DNA of 64,000 nt from Piper betle. Taxonomy: Eukaryota; Streptophyta; Magnoliopsida; Piperales; Piperaceae. The notes under the pieces were generated by a model, which was not told the origin of the DNA, made no database searches, and saw only the letters and a list, made by a program, of their open reading frames with translations. Location of the stretch: NCBI GenBank assembly GCA_033002965.1, contig JAURVB010014425.1:1-64000 (forward strand). The letters run 5' to 3'. Both the position numbers and the translations under genes were made by a program. Positions 36,806-47,150 of this stretch are shown here, piece after piece. How positions within the stretch are numbered: position 1 is the first letter of the stretch; the number at the start of each line of letters is the position of its first letter.

Positions 36806-39800
36806 TCAAATAAGAGCAAAACTATAGCTTCTGAAATTTGGCATGAGGACTTCTGCATCAGTAATCTGTGGGTCTTGCACGCAAGCTGGAAATTGAGAAT
36901 AAGCGGGTGGCAACTGCAGATACATCTCCTCCATTCGCCCTGTGATTCGTCTTCCCTGTCCATGTCAATCATATCCTAAGATAACAAAGAACAAACTCAA
37001 CAAAACCGTCCGTGAAACATTCATAACACATACATTCAGATGAGAAGACGTCAAATAACCTGGGTATTATAACTTGTAAATATGGGATGAAACCTTTGCC
37101 GACAATATTCATTAAAAAGGTGAGTTAATATAAGAAGTGGAATGGTGAAGCCTGAGGCTACTGGTGACCTTTTCAAGCCAAATACTCCAAGGGCTATAAT
37201 TTGCACGAGTACCATTGAGAAAACAGTGGTATTGTGTACAATTGGCCACATTAATCCTCCACTTTCATACTTCGAAATGTAAACGTTAAGAGTCTGCACT
37301 AAAACAATTGTGACCAATACCAAAAAAATAGTCCCATCAGTCTTCAATAAACATATTAACAATTTTAAAGATGCGAATTAAAACATCAGTTGGTCATTTC
37401 TTTCATGCTAAAACATAATCGTTTCTCTGCTACTAGTTTTTATTGTGAAAGCCATTTAAGTATTTTTCATGCTATTCATCATAAAACTGGCCAAGGACTT
37501 CATAATGATCATGATGTTGATGAAAAGATAGAAATTCATCATAAGTACCAGAGATCAAATTTCCATAAAGGTTACTCAAGAACAACATATCAATGCCACC
37601 GACTCCATTTAGCTGGACAAGGCATAGGCATCTAAATTTAACAACGACAATTTTTAAGTAGAAGAATATTTGGCATTTCATTTAACTAAAGCACTCTCGC
37701 ATATATTTTAAAATCATGAACTTTCCATAACTTCCTCCCCCCCCCCTTCATTATAACTTCTATAAGATACCCTTTCTTTAAACTTTTTGCTTTTTTGAAA
37801 CTTTATTTAAACTATTTGCACTTAGACCAACTTGTGAATAGACACATCTATACCATCATATGATGGGAAGTAACAAACAAAGATGAAGCATCATATAATA
37901 GTTCACTCTAAAGACGAAGAAAAATGCCATTAAATTAACATCATAAATGTGTAGTTCCTTATCTGGTTGCGATACACCACATAACCTAGAAAAAAGTACA
38001 CCAGCAAGAATGGTAAAATAAAAGGCGCCAAAATAGAGCAGGTAAAACCAAGGAGTCCAAAAAGGAGCACTCTAGGAACTTCAGTATGGTATGGAAATGA
38101 TGGAATTGATGCATGATCATCCTCACTCCTTAGTATAAAACGACAAAATAAGCTACAAAAAAGTGCAACAGGTTGCACAACTTCCAAGATAAACTCGCCC
38201 ATCCCGAAGTAAGGATGTAAGTGATAAAAAATGTTGCCTGCAAAAATATGTATACACTATAAAAGAATAAGCACAGCCAATTTCAATATAAAGTAAAAAA
38301 ACCTCTAAAAAAGCTGAAAGTATCCAACGGAGGAGATAAAAATAACCTGTCTTGGAACGGCTTTTGCAAGTTGGGTAGGAATGTCCTTAGGACTAGAGAG
38401 ACTATACATCTGATTAATTACAATTCCTGATAAAACATTGACAAAAAACACATTCCAAATTGTAAAATCCAAAATTTTGTAGCAAGCACTCTTTTTCCTT
38501 CCACTTCTGGAAACAGACCCTTCAAAAGCCGAAAATAGCATCATGATAAGGAGGTGCAACCAAAAGAAATAGTAGAAGAATGACACTCGGGAAGTACCCA
38601 GTAAGTATCTGGTTGACATATTTCCTGCGCATGGATAGATATCATAAAATTGATGACTACTACAGTCAGATACATATAAATAGAATCCATCTGCACTTTC
38701 TTTTCCAAGCAACAAACTTTAACAAGATCATACATGCTTTTTCAAAATTCCCTTCAAGAAGGGAAATGTCCCTGTAAGTTCTCTAATTGTGACAGCCCTT
38801 GTACAAAGATGACAGGAAGAAAAAAAGAACCACAAAGACAAGAACAGCCAGAAGAGTCACAATCCTACGTATCCAAAGCTGTCTGTAAGGGATCCATAAG
38901 TTTGACCAATACACATCATTTGGTTCAGGTGCTAACTCAGAAACCCATAACATTGGGTTCGAAGACTGAAGAACTTGCGAGGCAACTATAGCAGCATAAC
39001 GTGTTTTGAAGGAACCAAATGCAGCACCACTTTCCTACAGGAAAGAAAAAAATGGAATTTCTAACTACTTGCAATTAAACTTACCATGTAAAAATTAACA
39101 ATGTAATAACTTGCTAGAAAGAAAGAACAAACATGGAACCTTCTCAAGAAAAAATGAATCGGGAAGGTCAAAGCAAGAAATATTTGCACTCTGCTGAAGC
39201 TCATCAGAATAAAGTTTAAATGAGACCGATGTAAGACCTCAAATACCGCATCTCGCCCAAACTGACCTACTGTCAGCAATGGCAGATTTCCCCTGAACAC
39301 ATCACCTATAAACCTTGTCCATGTCATTCTGCCAAAAAAGAAGAAAAAGGAAAGTATTTTCAAGACATGAACCATTTAAGGAGATATATAAAGTCATATA
39401 AACTTAGCATGTCAAATGTTGTATTTTCTGCTTTTGTAAGTGCCTTCTTTTTCTACTATAAACAATATGTCTGCCTTACCAAAAGAAAATATGCACTGAC
39501 AATTGTACTTGCAGCTGACTATCTAGTGTTCAGCATAGTACCCTAAGCTAACAGAACACTCCTCTTCCGTCTTCATGAAATAAAGTTAAACTAATATGTA
39601 ACAACCTATTCTGTTACTAACCAAACATAGCTTCTGGCAAATACAACTGCAACACAAGCATTATTCATGTTGAAAAAGGTAGAAAGTCTATCATAATTAA
39701 ATGTAAACGTTTTTAACAAAACTCCATCTCTCTCCCTATGGCATCTTTACGTCCCACAATTACTTCACATGAATAACAAACCTAGTAAAACATTTAATGC

Positions 39801-41347
39801 CAAATTTAAAACGTCACGCGAAAGTGACCAACCACCAAAATCAGAAGCAAGCATGAAATTCCACTCATGTTTGATATGATCGCATTATCAAGATCAAGGA
39901 ATAAACAATAAAAATAATATCATCACCGTGAATAAAAAGATTGGATTACAAAGACGATTTGAAGAGGAAACTTTCAAATTTCAAATAAAATGTAAGCAAG
40001 TAAAAGAGAAGGTTATAATCGTTGGACACAATAAGCTAATGCACTTTTCCAGCCCTATATGCCATCTGATGTGACAAGTAGCTTAATCCATAATGCTTCT
40101 CCAAAAAACTTTGAACTGATTCATTGAACGATTTCTCTGTTGATTTTGGGATGGAACGAACAAGAACAGTGAAATGACTCGGATTTGGAGGAGATTTTGT
40201 GATATATTTCAGTCTCATCTGAGTTTATGTTCCTTAACAAAAGCATGAAAAACAAAAGCATAAGATAAAATATTATACACATACTTGATCACATATAAAT
40301 TTCTAAAAGGCCTGTTAGAAGACAAACATTTGTGTCATGAAAACTTACAAAGTACAGGAGAATACATATTGAAATGGATATAACGTACAATGCTAGGCAA
40401 TGGACCCAGAGCCTACAACAGGATAACCAAGGCAGGTAAATTAAAAAAAAGGTAGATGGGTTCCACTAAACTTCTAGAGAAACATAATCGAATCAACTCT
40501 CAATGACAAATGCTGACACAGTTAAAATTTACTAACATAAAAAAGTAAGAAAATTTCAAGCGTAAAAGAATCATAATTTAGCGTTAAGAACACCAAATAA
40601 AATATCAAAGACTTCAAGTTATGCATACCACTTTGATCCTTCCTTGACACTATCGATAGTAAACACATCCAAAGACTCATAAGGAATGTGCTTGCGACGC
40701 ATCTCTTGCCCATAATAATTCATGGGCAGCACTAAAGATGTGCATATGACTGCACCGACGGAAAAAACTCGGATGCTGTAAAAAACATAAGATCATGATC
40801 AATAGCAGCAAACATGCAACAACAACCTTACTAGAATAATTAAGAGTTAATACGGTAACCAAATTAACGTAATCAGTAAGTCCCAATGCATATCAAGCAG
40901 ATACCCAAAGAAGAAAGTAAGGATAAAAGCTGGTATCATTCAACCACTGAAGGCATTAAAAACACAGTTCACTGAATAATTTACAAGTACAATATATTTA
41001 TGTAGTGCTTTTCCACCAAACATGTATGAATGTTTATCTTTGTACACCAAATGGTTGAAGAACACCTAAGCTAAACCGGAACAAATAAAACAGAGGAATG
41101 ATTAAAACAAAACACCTGAGAACAAGTGATCTGAGGAAAACCACAGCATCCAAACCAGCAATGGAGAGGATCTCAGACAATCCAACTAGCGGATATGTAT
41201 GAGTTTTTAGGAAGCCTGTGCATTTCCGCAAGCCTCCCGCCAAAGTAGACGGCGACATGTTTTCCTTAATATGGAATACGAGCACAGCAGTGGCGCAGAG
41301 ATGCCAATGTTGATGCCAGCCGAGGCCAATACAGCAGTAACATTCAT
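36806..41347 (-). pseudogene. Unprocessed pseudogene of an OSCA/CSC1-like channel (RXW8/HYP1 type)
   Basis: Exon remains in order: 41347-41116, 40775-40629, 40412-40349, about 40218-40036, 39328 to about 39136, 39034-38734, 38624-38347, 38237-37963, 37293-37060 and 36975-36806, nearly all with GT-AG borders. The family domains appear in order: N-terminal membrane part (MNVTAVLASAGINIGIS; GLDAVVFLR; VLPMNYYGQ), cytosolic part (LKYITKSPPNPSHFTVLVRS; SFKLYSDE; ELAPEPNDVYWSNLWIPYRQ) and C-terminal channel part (GRKKSACYKILDFTIWNVFF; SSPKDIPTQLAKAVP; FPYHTEVPRVLLFGLLGFTC; SPVASGFTIPLLILT). Intact relatives are plasma-membrane, hyperosmolality-gated calcium-permeable channels. Breaks: shifts in exon 1; a TAG after KVH (40038-40036); two TGA codons in the 39328 exon; shifts in the 39034, 38624, 38237 and 36975 exons; and a GT-to-AT donor at 37962-37961. 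One exon between 40036 and 39328 may be missing. Retained introns show decay of a duplicated gene, not a retrocopy. Confidence 0.9.
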
Positions 41348-42320
41348 CTCCAACTTCTAACGATGATAATAATAATTGATCGGAAGGATACGACTAACTC
41401 GGAGGCATACAGATATGGCAGTGGATCCGGCCTGCATACAAAAACACCATACATGCGCACGATTCCAGTTATCCGCATTCTGCAATTGGAATCAAAAGTG
41501 CGATTTCCCCAATTTCTACATCCTGCTGAGCAGATATATCCTGCTCAACAAATATATAAAAAATAAAAAGGTACCATTCCCGAGAAACAACAACATACAA
41601 CGCACGAGAAACCACAAAATCGGTAAACGAAATTACAGATTTCTCATTACATTCAAAATAGAGCGGTTTTTTTGAAGGGGGTGGGTCTCATTTCTATTTC
41701 AACAAATCTCTCAAAAAGTAGAAGCAGCCCAACGGGGGAGCTTTTGCATTGCATGTTATTGCTTCTCACAATTCTACAAACTCACCTCCACCAAAACATG
41801 AAAAATGCTAGAAACAAAGGAAAGACTAACAACAACCAACCTGGTTGTGAATGCATGCAGAAAATGGGAATAGAGGAAGAGAAGATTTGGAAGGAACAAG
41901 CATGAGGTGCATGCAATGTACGCAAGCCGGCGGTTGGCGGAGAAGATGGCCGGCCGAAGGGGCGAAGGGTCGCGACGCGTGCGTGTCGAGCGGTGATTGG
42001 ATGGCGGGAGGAGCCGTGGGGGTACGGTTATGGGCCAAACTGCTTCCATACTTGCGGGCCCGGCTCTTTTTTCCTCCCATGGAACAGTGTGGGGTCCCCC
42101 GGCGAAGGAGACGTGATCACTTGAACCAAAAGCCGGTTCGGCGAGTCGGTTCGGCTCCTCTCGCCCGATGACGCCGGCCACCGCCAAACCAGTACGACAA
42201 TCGCCGAGGCGGATCGCCCTGTTTTCTTTTTGGATAAAGAAATTTGGTGATGTTGTTGGCGGGGATTATTTGTTTTGGGTTTTGTTTTTTCGTTGAATTG
42301 TGTGTCATATACTTTCATGT
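41348..42320. other. 5' flank of the OSCA pseudogene, partly GC-rich
   Basis: The part at about 41910-42220 is GC-rich and may be the old promoter and leader of the minus-strand pseudogene. Several overlapping open frames on both strands (41774-42318) follow from base composition and show no domain. Confidence 0.4.
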
Positions 42321-43029
42321 CTCTAATTAATTGTTTTGTTGATTTTCTTGTAGTTTGGGCTTTTATGTATATACAGCAATGCAGTACTATGAGCTCTGAT
42401 GAAGATCTTGTTGTGTTTATTGATTTAAATTTCTACGGCTCCTCTTCATGGGTTTATTAGATCTGAACTGATTCACATATGAAATGGATACTTATTTGTT
42501 TATCATGTCTACGGGCACATCACATTCATCGTGTGCTAGACATAACCAATGATTTTTCCTGTAACATCGTAGATCCTTGATAGGTTTTTGTTTTTGGTAC
42601 TGTTCTGATATCTCTCTAAATTTGAAAGGGTGTATATATTAGCGAATAAACTTGATTAATCTGGTTGTAAATTTTCCATGATTATTTGTAACTGCCAATC
42701 TTTTTTTCCCTTTAAAACCTGTTTCTATGAGCAATCAATTAATGGTTTTATAAAATCCTTTTGACAAATTAGACGTGGACATGGTGTGTTTTTTCTTGCT
42801 ACAGTACAGGACAAACGCCACGCCCTCGATACATAATAACCATTACAATCAGACGTTATGTCCTCACAGCTATATTTTTTTGCATTGAAGATGAGAATGT
42901 CACCGTTGATTTGAATGATAAATGTTCCCTCTTTCATCATGCCTGTTTATTAGTTTCACAATCTTTTCATATTTAGGGCCAATTATATGATATGGATGGA
43001 CCTAGGGAAAATAGTTCTCCAATTTACTG
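42321..43029. other. Spacer, no gene seen
   Basis: AT-rich, no coding motif. A 71-codon minus-strand frame at 42725-42940 has no family features. Confidence 0.4.
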
Positions 43030-43232
43030 ATGCAGAAGAAGTCTCCCGTTGTCAGATCGCAAGAGTAGCCTCTTTTAACACTTTTGATTCATGAGCTTCC
43101 TGAACCTTTCATTTCCTACCTTCTGGATCACCCACTGGTCTCTTGCTTCTCCCTGTTTCCATTGCGGGTGATGATGCACTCCCAAACAGAAACAGGCATT
43201 CTCTCATTCCTGAAGTAGAAGAAGTGAGTTCT

Positions 43233-46201
43233 TATAACACCCTAAATTCGGTTTACATTCGTGAACCGAACTGACATATTACAGGCCCCGGTTAGATCAG
43301 CTAACCCGAATCTAACTTCATGCAGATCCAATCTCGGCGTCTTAAGATGAAGATACAACTCTCAAGCATGGATGAATGCACAAACCCTAACATGGTACTA
43401 CATGAATGACATGCAAATCAAAGCACACACCAAGACAATTTCGATAAAAATTAATAAGAATTTTAAAATATAACGGACAGAGTTTCCCTTAAAAATACAA
43501 TTAGGGGCCACTCTGTCAAATATACATATGCAAATATATATATAATCATATATCAAACAATTTCATTCATACAAAATACAAAATCTAACATGTTGTAACT
43601 CATTTTGAAACTTGGGTCTCAACCCACTACGCTGCCATTACGCAATCTATTCATGTTTACATCATCTCATCATCTCTTAGTACTTAATTATATCATATCA
43701 TCATATCTTAAGCATGTAATCACATCATATAATAATATCATAAACACAATGTAAACACTCAATTGACTGACATGTGTGCAAGCGACAACAGTGCTCCTCC
43801 GTCCAAACTGGCTCCTCCAACTCGTAATTGTTACCTACATATAGTATAAAAACACGTCAGTAACAAATGTTACTAGTCCGGAAAATAAAATAACTATAAC
43901 AAGCTGGCTATGAGAGCAAACTCTCATATGAAAGAAAACATCATATACTCCACGTGAACACTCTGAAGGGCACTACTGAGGAGCCACTGGGCTGCAGACC
44001 CAGTAGCATCCCGAACTTACTGATCTGCTGCTACTGATGCCGCTCTCGACATTTTCTTACTTCATTTTCTGGTCTCAAATCCTAAGCCCTCTCCTTACCT
44101 CCATATTTCTCCTGGCCTTGAGCACGAAGGCCGAGTACTCTCAGGCAGTCGCCTTTAGTACCCTTTGAACCACAAGTCCGGACATGCGCTGTACTAAACA
44201 GTACCCGTAAACCTCCACGTTCTCCGGGTGTGAGGAACTCAAACGCGGAGTTGTCAGGATCCCTCGGGAATGGAACAGTCCGCTGGCACTAATCCAGAGC
44301 CCGCTTTGACTGTCACGGCATCCGCTCATGGTACGTGCAGTCGGTTTCTCCATCTCTCGTCTCACTGAAAACGCGAAAACTACATATATATATATATAGG
44401 GCTGGGGAGGGATTATATAATAGGCCCGAAGGCAACTTGTGGTGGATCTTGTTTTCGAAATCATCCTCGAGGGATCTCATCCTCGAGGGGTTATTAATCC
44501 GGAAAACTGTTCGGTTAAATGGCCCGAGTTAAGTGGGATCCGATAAAACGCCACTTAACCCGTCCTGCAGATAATAAAATAAACATACAATAGAAGAGCG
44601 TAAAACAGAGTCGAGTCCTAAACGGACCTGGTAGAAGCTCCAAGCGTGTCATCGCGCCTAGGCGGCGAGCTCCTACTCCGTACCTACACATCAAAACTAA
44701 ATACTAACGCCCGCTAACTAAATGATGCATCACACACAATGAACATCACACTCAAAATACAAACAGTATCCAACTACAACCAAATAATCATAGATGTGAA
44801 AATAATTCTAACTCATCCTATTCATACTAATTTTATTATGTTTTTCTAAGTTACGTCGTAGTCACTTATCATGCTCTCATTAGATCACTTACTCTTCATT
44901 CACACTTAATCTCATCATGCAACTCATCGTTTCATTCATAATTAAGCATTAATCATATCAATAAACCAACCCTAGCATGTTGTGCTAACAATCATCAAGT
45001 TTAAATTATAAATTTGGAGGTAATTATACCTCACGTCATCGGCAATCGGCGACGACTAGGGTTTCGTCGCGCGTCTCGGAGCTCGAATTCGGCGCTCATC
45101 GGCGTCCAACGTTCGATCGGGATCGACTGGATGAACTCTGCGGAAGATCTGGCGAATTCCATCGAATCTGGTTTTCCGGCAAGTTCTGGCGGTTTTCCGG
45201 CAGGTTTCAGTGGTTTTCCGGCAACTTCCGGCGGTTTTCTGGTGACAATCACCGGCGGCGTCTACTGGCTGGATAGGGGTCATATTGGGTACCATTGGAA
45301 CCGGCTCGGCGAGCCCGACGCATCTACGGCGTCGACATGGTCGGCAAAGGTGGCGGCTCGCCGAAAAATGGCAAAACTGAGGCGACGGCGATGGGGGACT
45401 CGATCCGGCCGGCCTGGGCGGCGATAGGTTCCGATCTGGTCAGGGAAGCTCACTGGAGGGTCGAAGGTGCTGAGGCGACCACTGGATCATGGCGGCGACG
45501 GTCGCCGGCGGCGCGATCGGCGACGAAAGCACGACGCGGGCGCGGTGCTAGTCGCGGCGGTTCGGCGTCACGGCGGCCGAATGATGGCTGGGACTGGTTG
45601 GGGAGGCACGGCGACGCCGTGGCGGGGCTAGTCGGCGACGATCGGCGGCCGGGTCGCGTCGGCGACGGCGACGGTGGCGCGCATGGGGGAGGCGTCGGGA
45701 TGGGTTTTGGGAAGAAGACGTCGGGAGGGGAGAAATAACTGGGGTGGCAATTTCGTAAATAAGACTTGACTCGTCTCCGGCTCGAGTCAAGTATAATAAC
45801 TAAGACGTATTAAATCCTAAAAAAATTCATAAAAATTGGGAAAAATCCCGTAAAATCAAACAAACACCACAACATTATAATGATATGCTCTATGACTAAC
45901 AACCCACCCAAACTGCCCGTAACGCGTCCTAACGCGGTAAACGGCCTAAAACTAATTCTACGATCCACTATATATAAAAATAAAAAAATGACTGGCATAC
46001 TCACATATATCTGATAACTCATTCTGTTCTGCTGTGTTCATGACGTTATCATCATATACTTGGGTACGCATGACCCTCATAGCTCATACACGCGACTAGC
46101 GTCGGCTCAGTACACGTGTTCTGAAACTGACTCGACTCGAAAATAACGGTCGAACCGACCGGTTCTGAATATAAAACCCTGACTCGAATCGGGGCTTTGC
46201 G
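43233..46201 (+). mobile_element. Solo LTR (copy C), ~2.97 kb, with target duplication
   Basis: Starts TATAACACCC (the family's TGTAACACCC with one change) and ends GGGCTTTGCG (family end GGGTTTTACA with three transitions). It is flanked by the 5-bp duplication GTTCT (43228-43232 and 46202-46206) and has no internal retrotransposon sequence, so it is a true solo LTR left by recombination between two LTRs. Inside are a TATATATATATATAGGG and TATATAATAGG region near 44379-44425 that could be its promoter, and a GC-rich part (about 45030-45740) with 21-bp repeats. The frames in the GC-rich part (45014-45738) are not supported as genes. It is inverted relative to copy B. Confidence 0.9.
45170..45232 (+). 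repeat. Three 21-bp tandem repeats in the solo LTR
   Basis: Units at 45170-45190, 45191-45211 and 45212-45232 each start GGTTTTCCGGCA. A fourth, weaker unit starts at 45233 (GGTTTTCTGG). The inverted counterpart lies in copy B at about 2935-2990, so the array belongs to the LTR family. Confidence 0.85.
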
Positions 46202-46880
46202 GTTCTGATTCTTGTTCAGAGTCTTCTCGAGAGCCACCATTCTTTCCCGAACTTGAATTTGAAGTTATGTCTTCTATTGAGGCTCTAGGTGGGAGCTGCA
46301 ATTCCGAAGCTTAACTGGAGTTCTCCCAAAGATGCTGCTTGGATTTCCACAAGTGGTACTCTCAAATGTTTGTCCTTCTCTGAGGTTGCCCTTCCGTTCC
46401 TGTGATCGTCATATAGCAACGTTCGTGACCTTTGTCATGGCTATGATTCTTGCAATTTATCAGATCATCCTGATTCACCACAAAGATTTTTTCTTACCCT
46501 TCGCAAATGGTATCCCACTCTTCGACCGAGATGGAATTCCGCTGATTCATCCGTGACCACTTTCATGTGGGAATCTCCGAGCGGGAAGTCACTGGATTCT
46601 ATCCTATTCTTCTTGAGAGAGAGTCTGAACTTGAGCCAACAATTCAGGACGTTAAATCAAACTTTGCATTGCATGGTTTTGCTGGTGATTTACACTTAGG
46701 AGGGATGGCGGGAGGAAGATAATGGATTTTGGGCCATATGTTGCTTTTACTTTGCCATTGCTGTTTAGCTGGGAGGAATCAGAGGATAACTTCAGGAAAG
46801 TAGAAGAACCGTACCGTTCGTGTGCGTTGAAGACTGTTGTTGCCGGTGCCAAGTGGAGCCTGCGGCGGGATGGTCTGTGA

Positions 46881-47050
46881 GCACCCAACGCACAGACCAT
46901 CCTGACCATTCAATGAAAAAACTAACTCAGTTAACGAATTTGATGCTTGCTATTGCTTTAATAATAACCGTTAAAAGAAACCACCACCTTTAAATCTTTA
47001 AATATGTTGGATGTCAATCTAACGTTCAGGATGGCCTGTGCACTGGGTGC
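46881..47050. mobile_element. 170-bp MITE-like element inside the CDC123 pseudogene
   Basis: Terminal inverted repeats of about 26 bp: GCACCCAACGCACAGACCAT at the left, and the complement of a GGCCTGTGCACTGGGTGC end at the right, with a few mismatches. The interior is AT-rich with no coding capacity. CDC123-like sequence lies on both sides (up to about 46870 and again from about 47080), so the element interrupts it. I see no clean target duplication. The adjoining GGATGGTCTGTG at 46868-46879 is also an inverted copy of CACAGACCATCC inside the left repeat. Superfamily not determined. Confidence 0.6.
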
Positions 47051-47150
47051 GCCAGCCAATCCCGTCGTGGGAACCAACAATTCTTTGAATACAAGTCCAG
47101 GCAGGGGCTGGGACCAATTCTCTCAACGAGGAATTACAGAAGCAAGTTAA

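Larger units (their letters stand above)
43030..47150 (+). pseudogene. CDC123 (D123 family) processed pseudogene, split by two insertions
   Basis: Pieces match the CDC123/D123 family in order: EEVSRCQI near 43032, LLIHELPEPFISYLLD near 43092-43140, LPVSIAGDDALPNRNRH, then IPEVEEVSS up to 43232. A 2.97-kb solo LTR follows. The frame resumes at 46207 with DSCSESSREPPFFPELEFEV and SSIEALGG, then PKLNWSSPKDAAWISTSGTL, DLCHGYDSC, TLRKWYPTLRP, HFHVGISEREVTGFYPILLE, and FTLPLLFSWEE near 46750. A 170-bp MITE-like element sits at 46881-47050. The C-terminal block NTSPGRGWDQF and then NEELQKQV follow at about 47090-47148. Breaks include a shift and TGA near 43080, shifts near 43150, 46300 and 46530, and stops near 46402 and 46540. 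No introns separate blocks that the normal plant gene splits, so a retrocopy is likely; no poly(A) tail or flanking duplication is visible. Functional CDC123 is a cytosolic ATP-grasp-like factor that assembles translation initiation factor eIF2. Confidence 0.85.
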
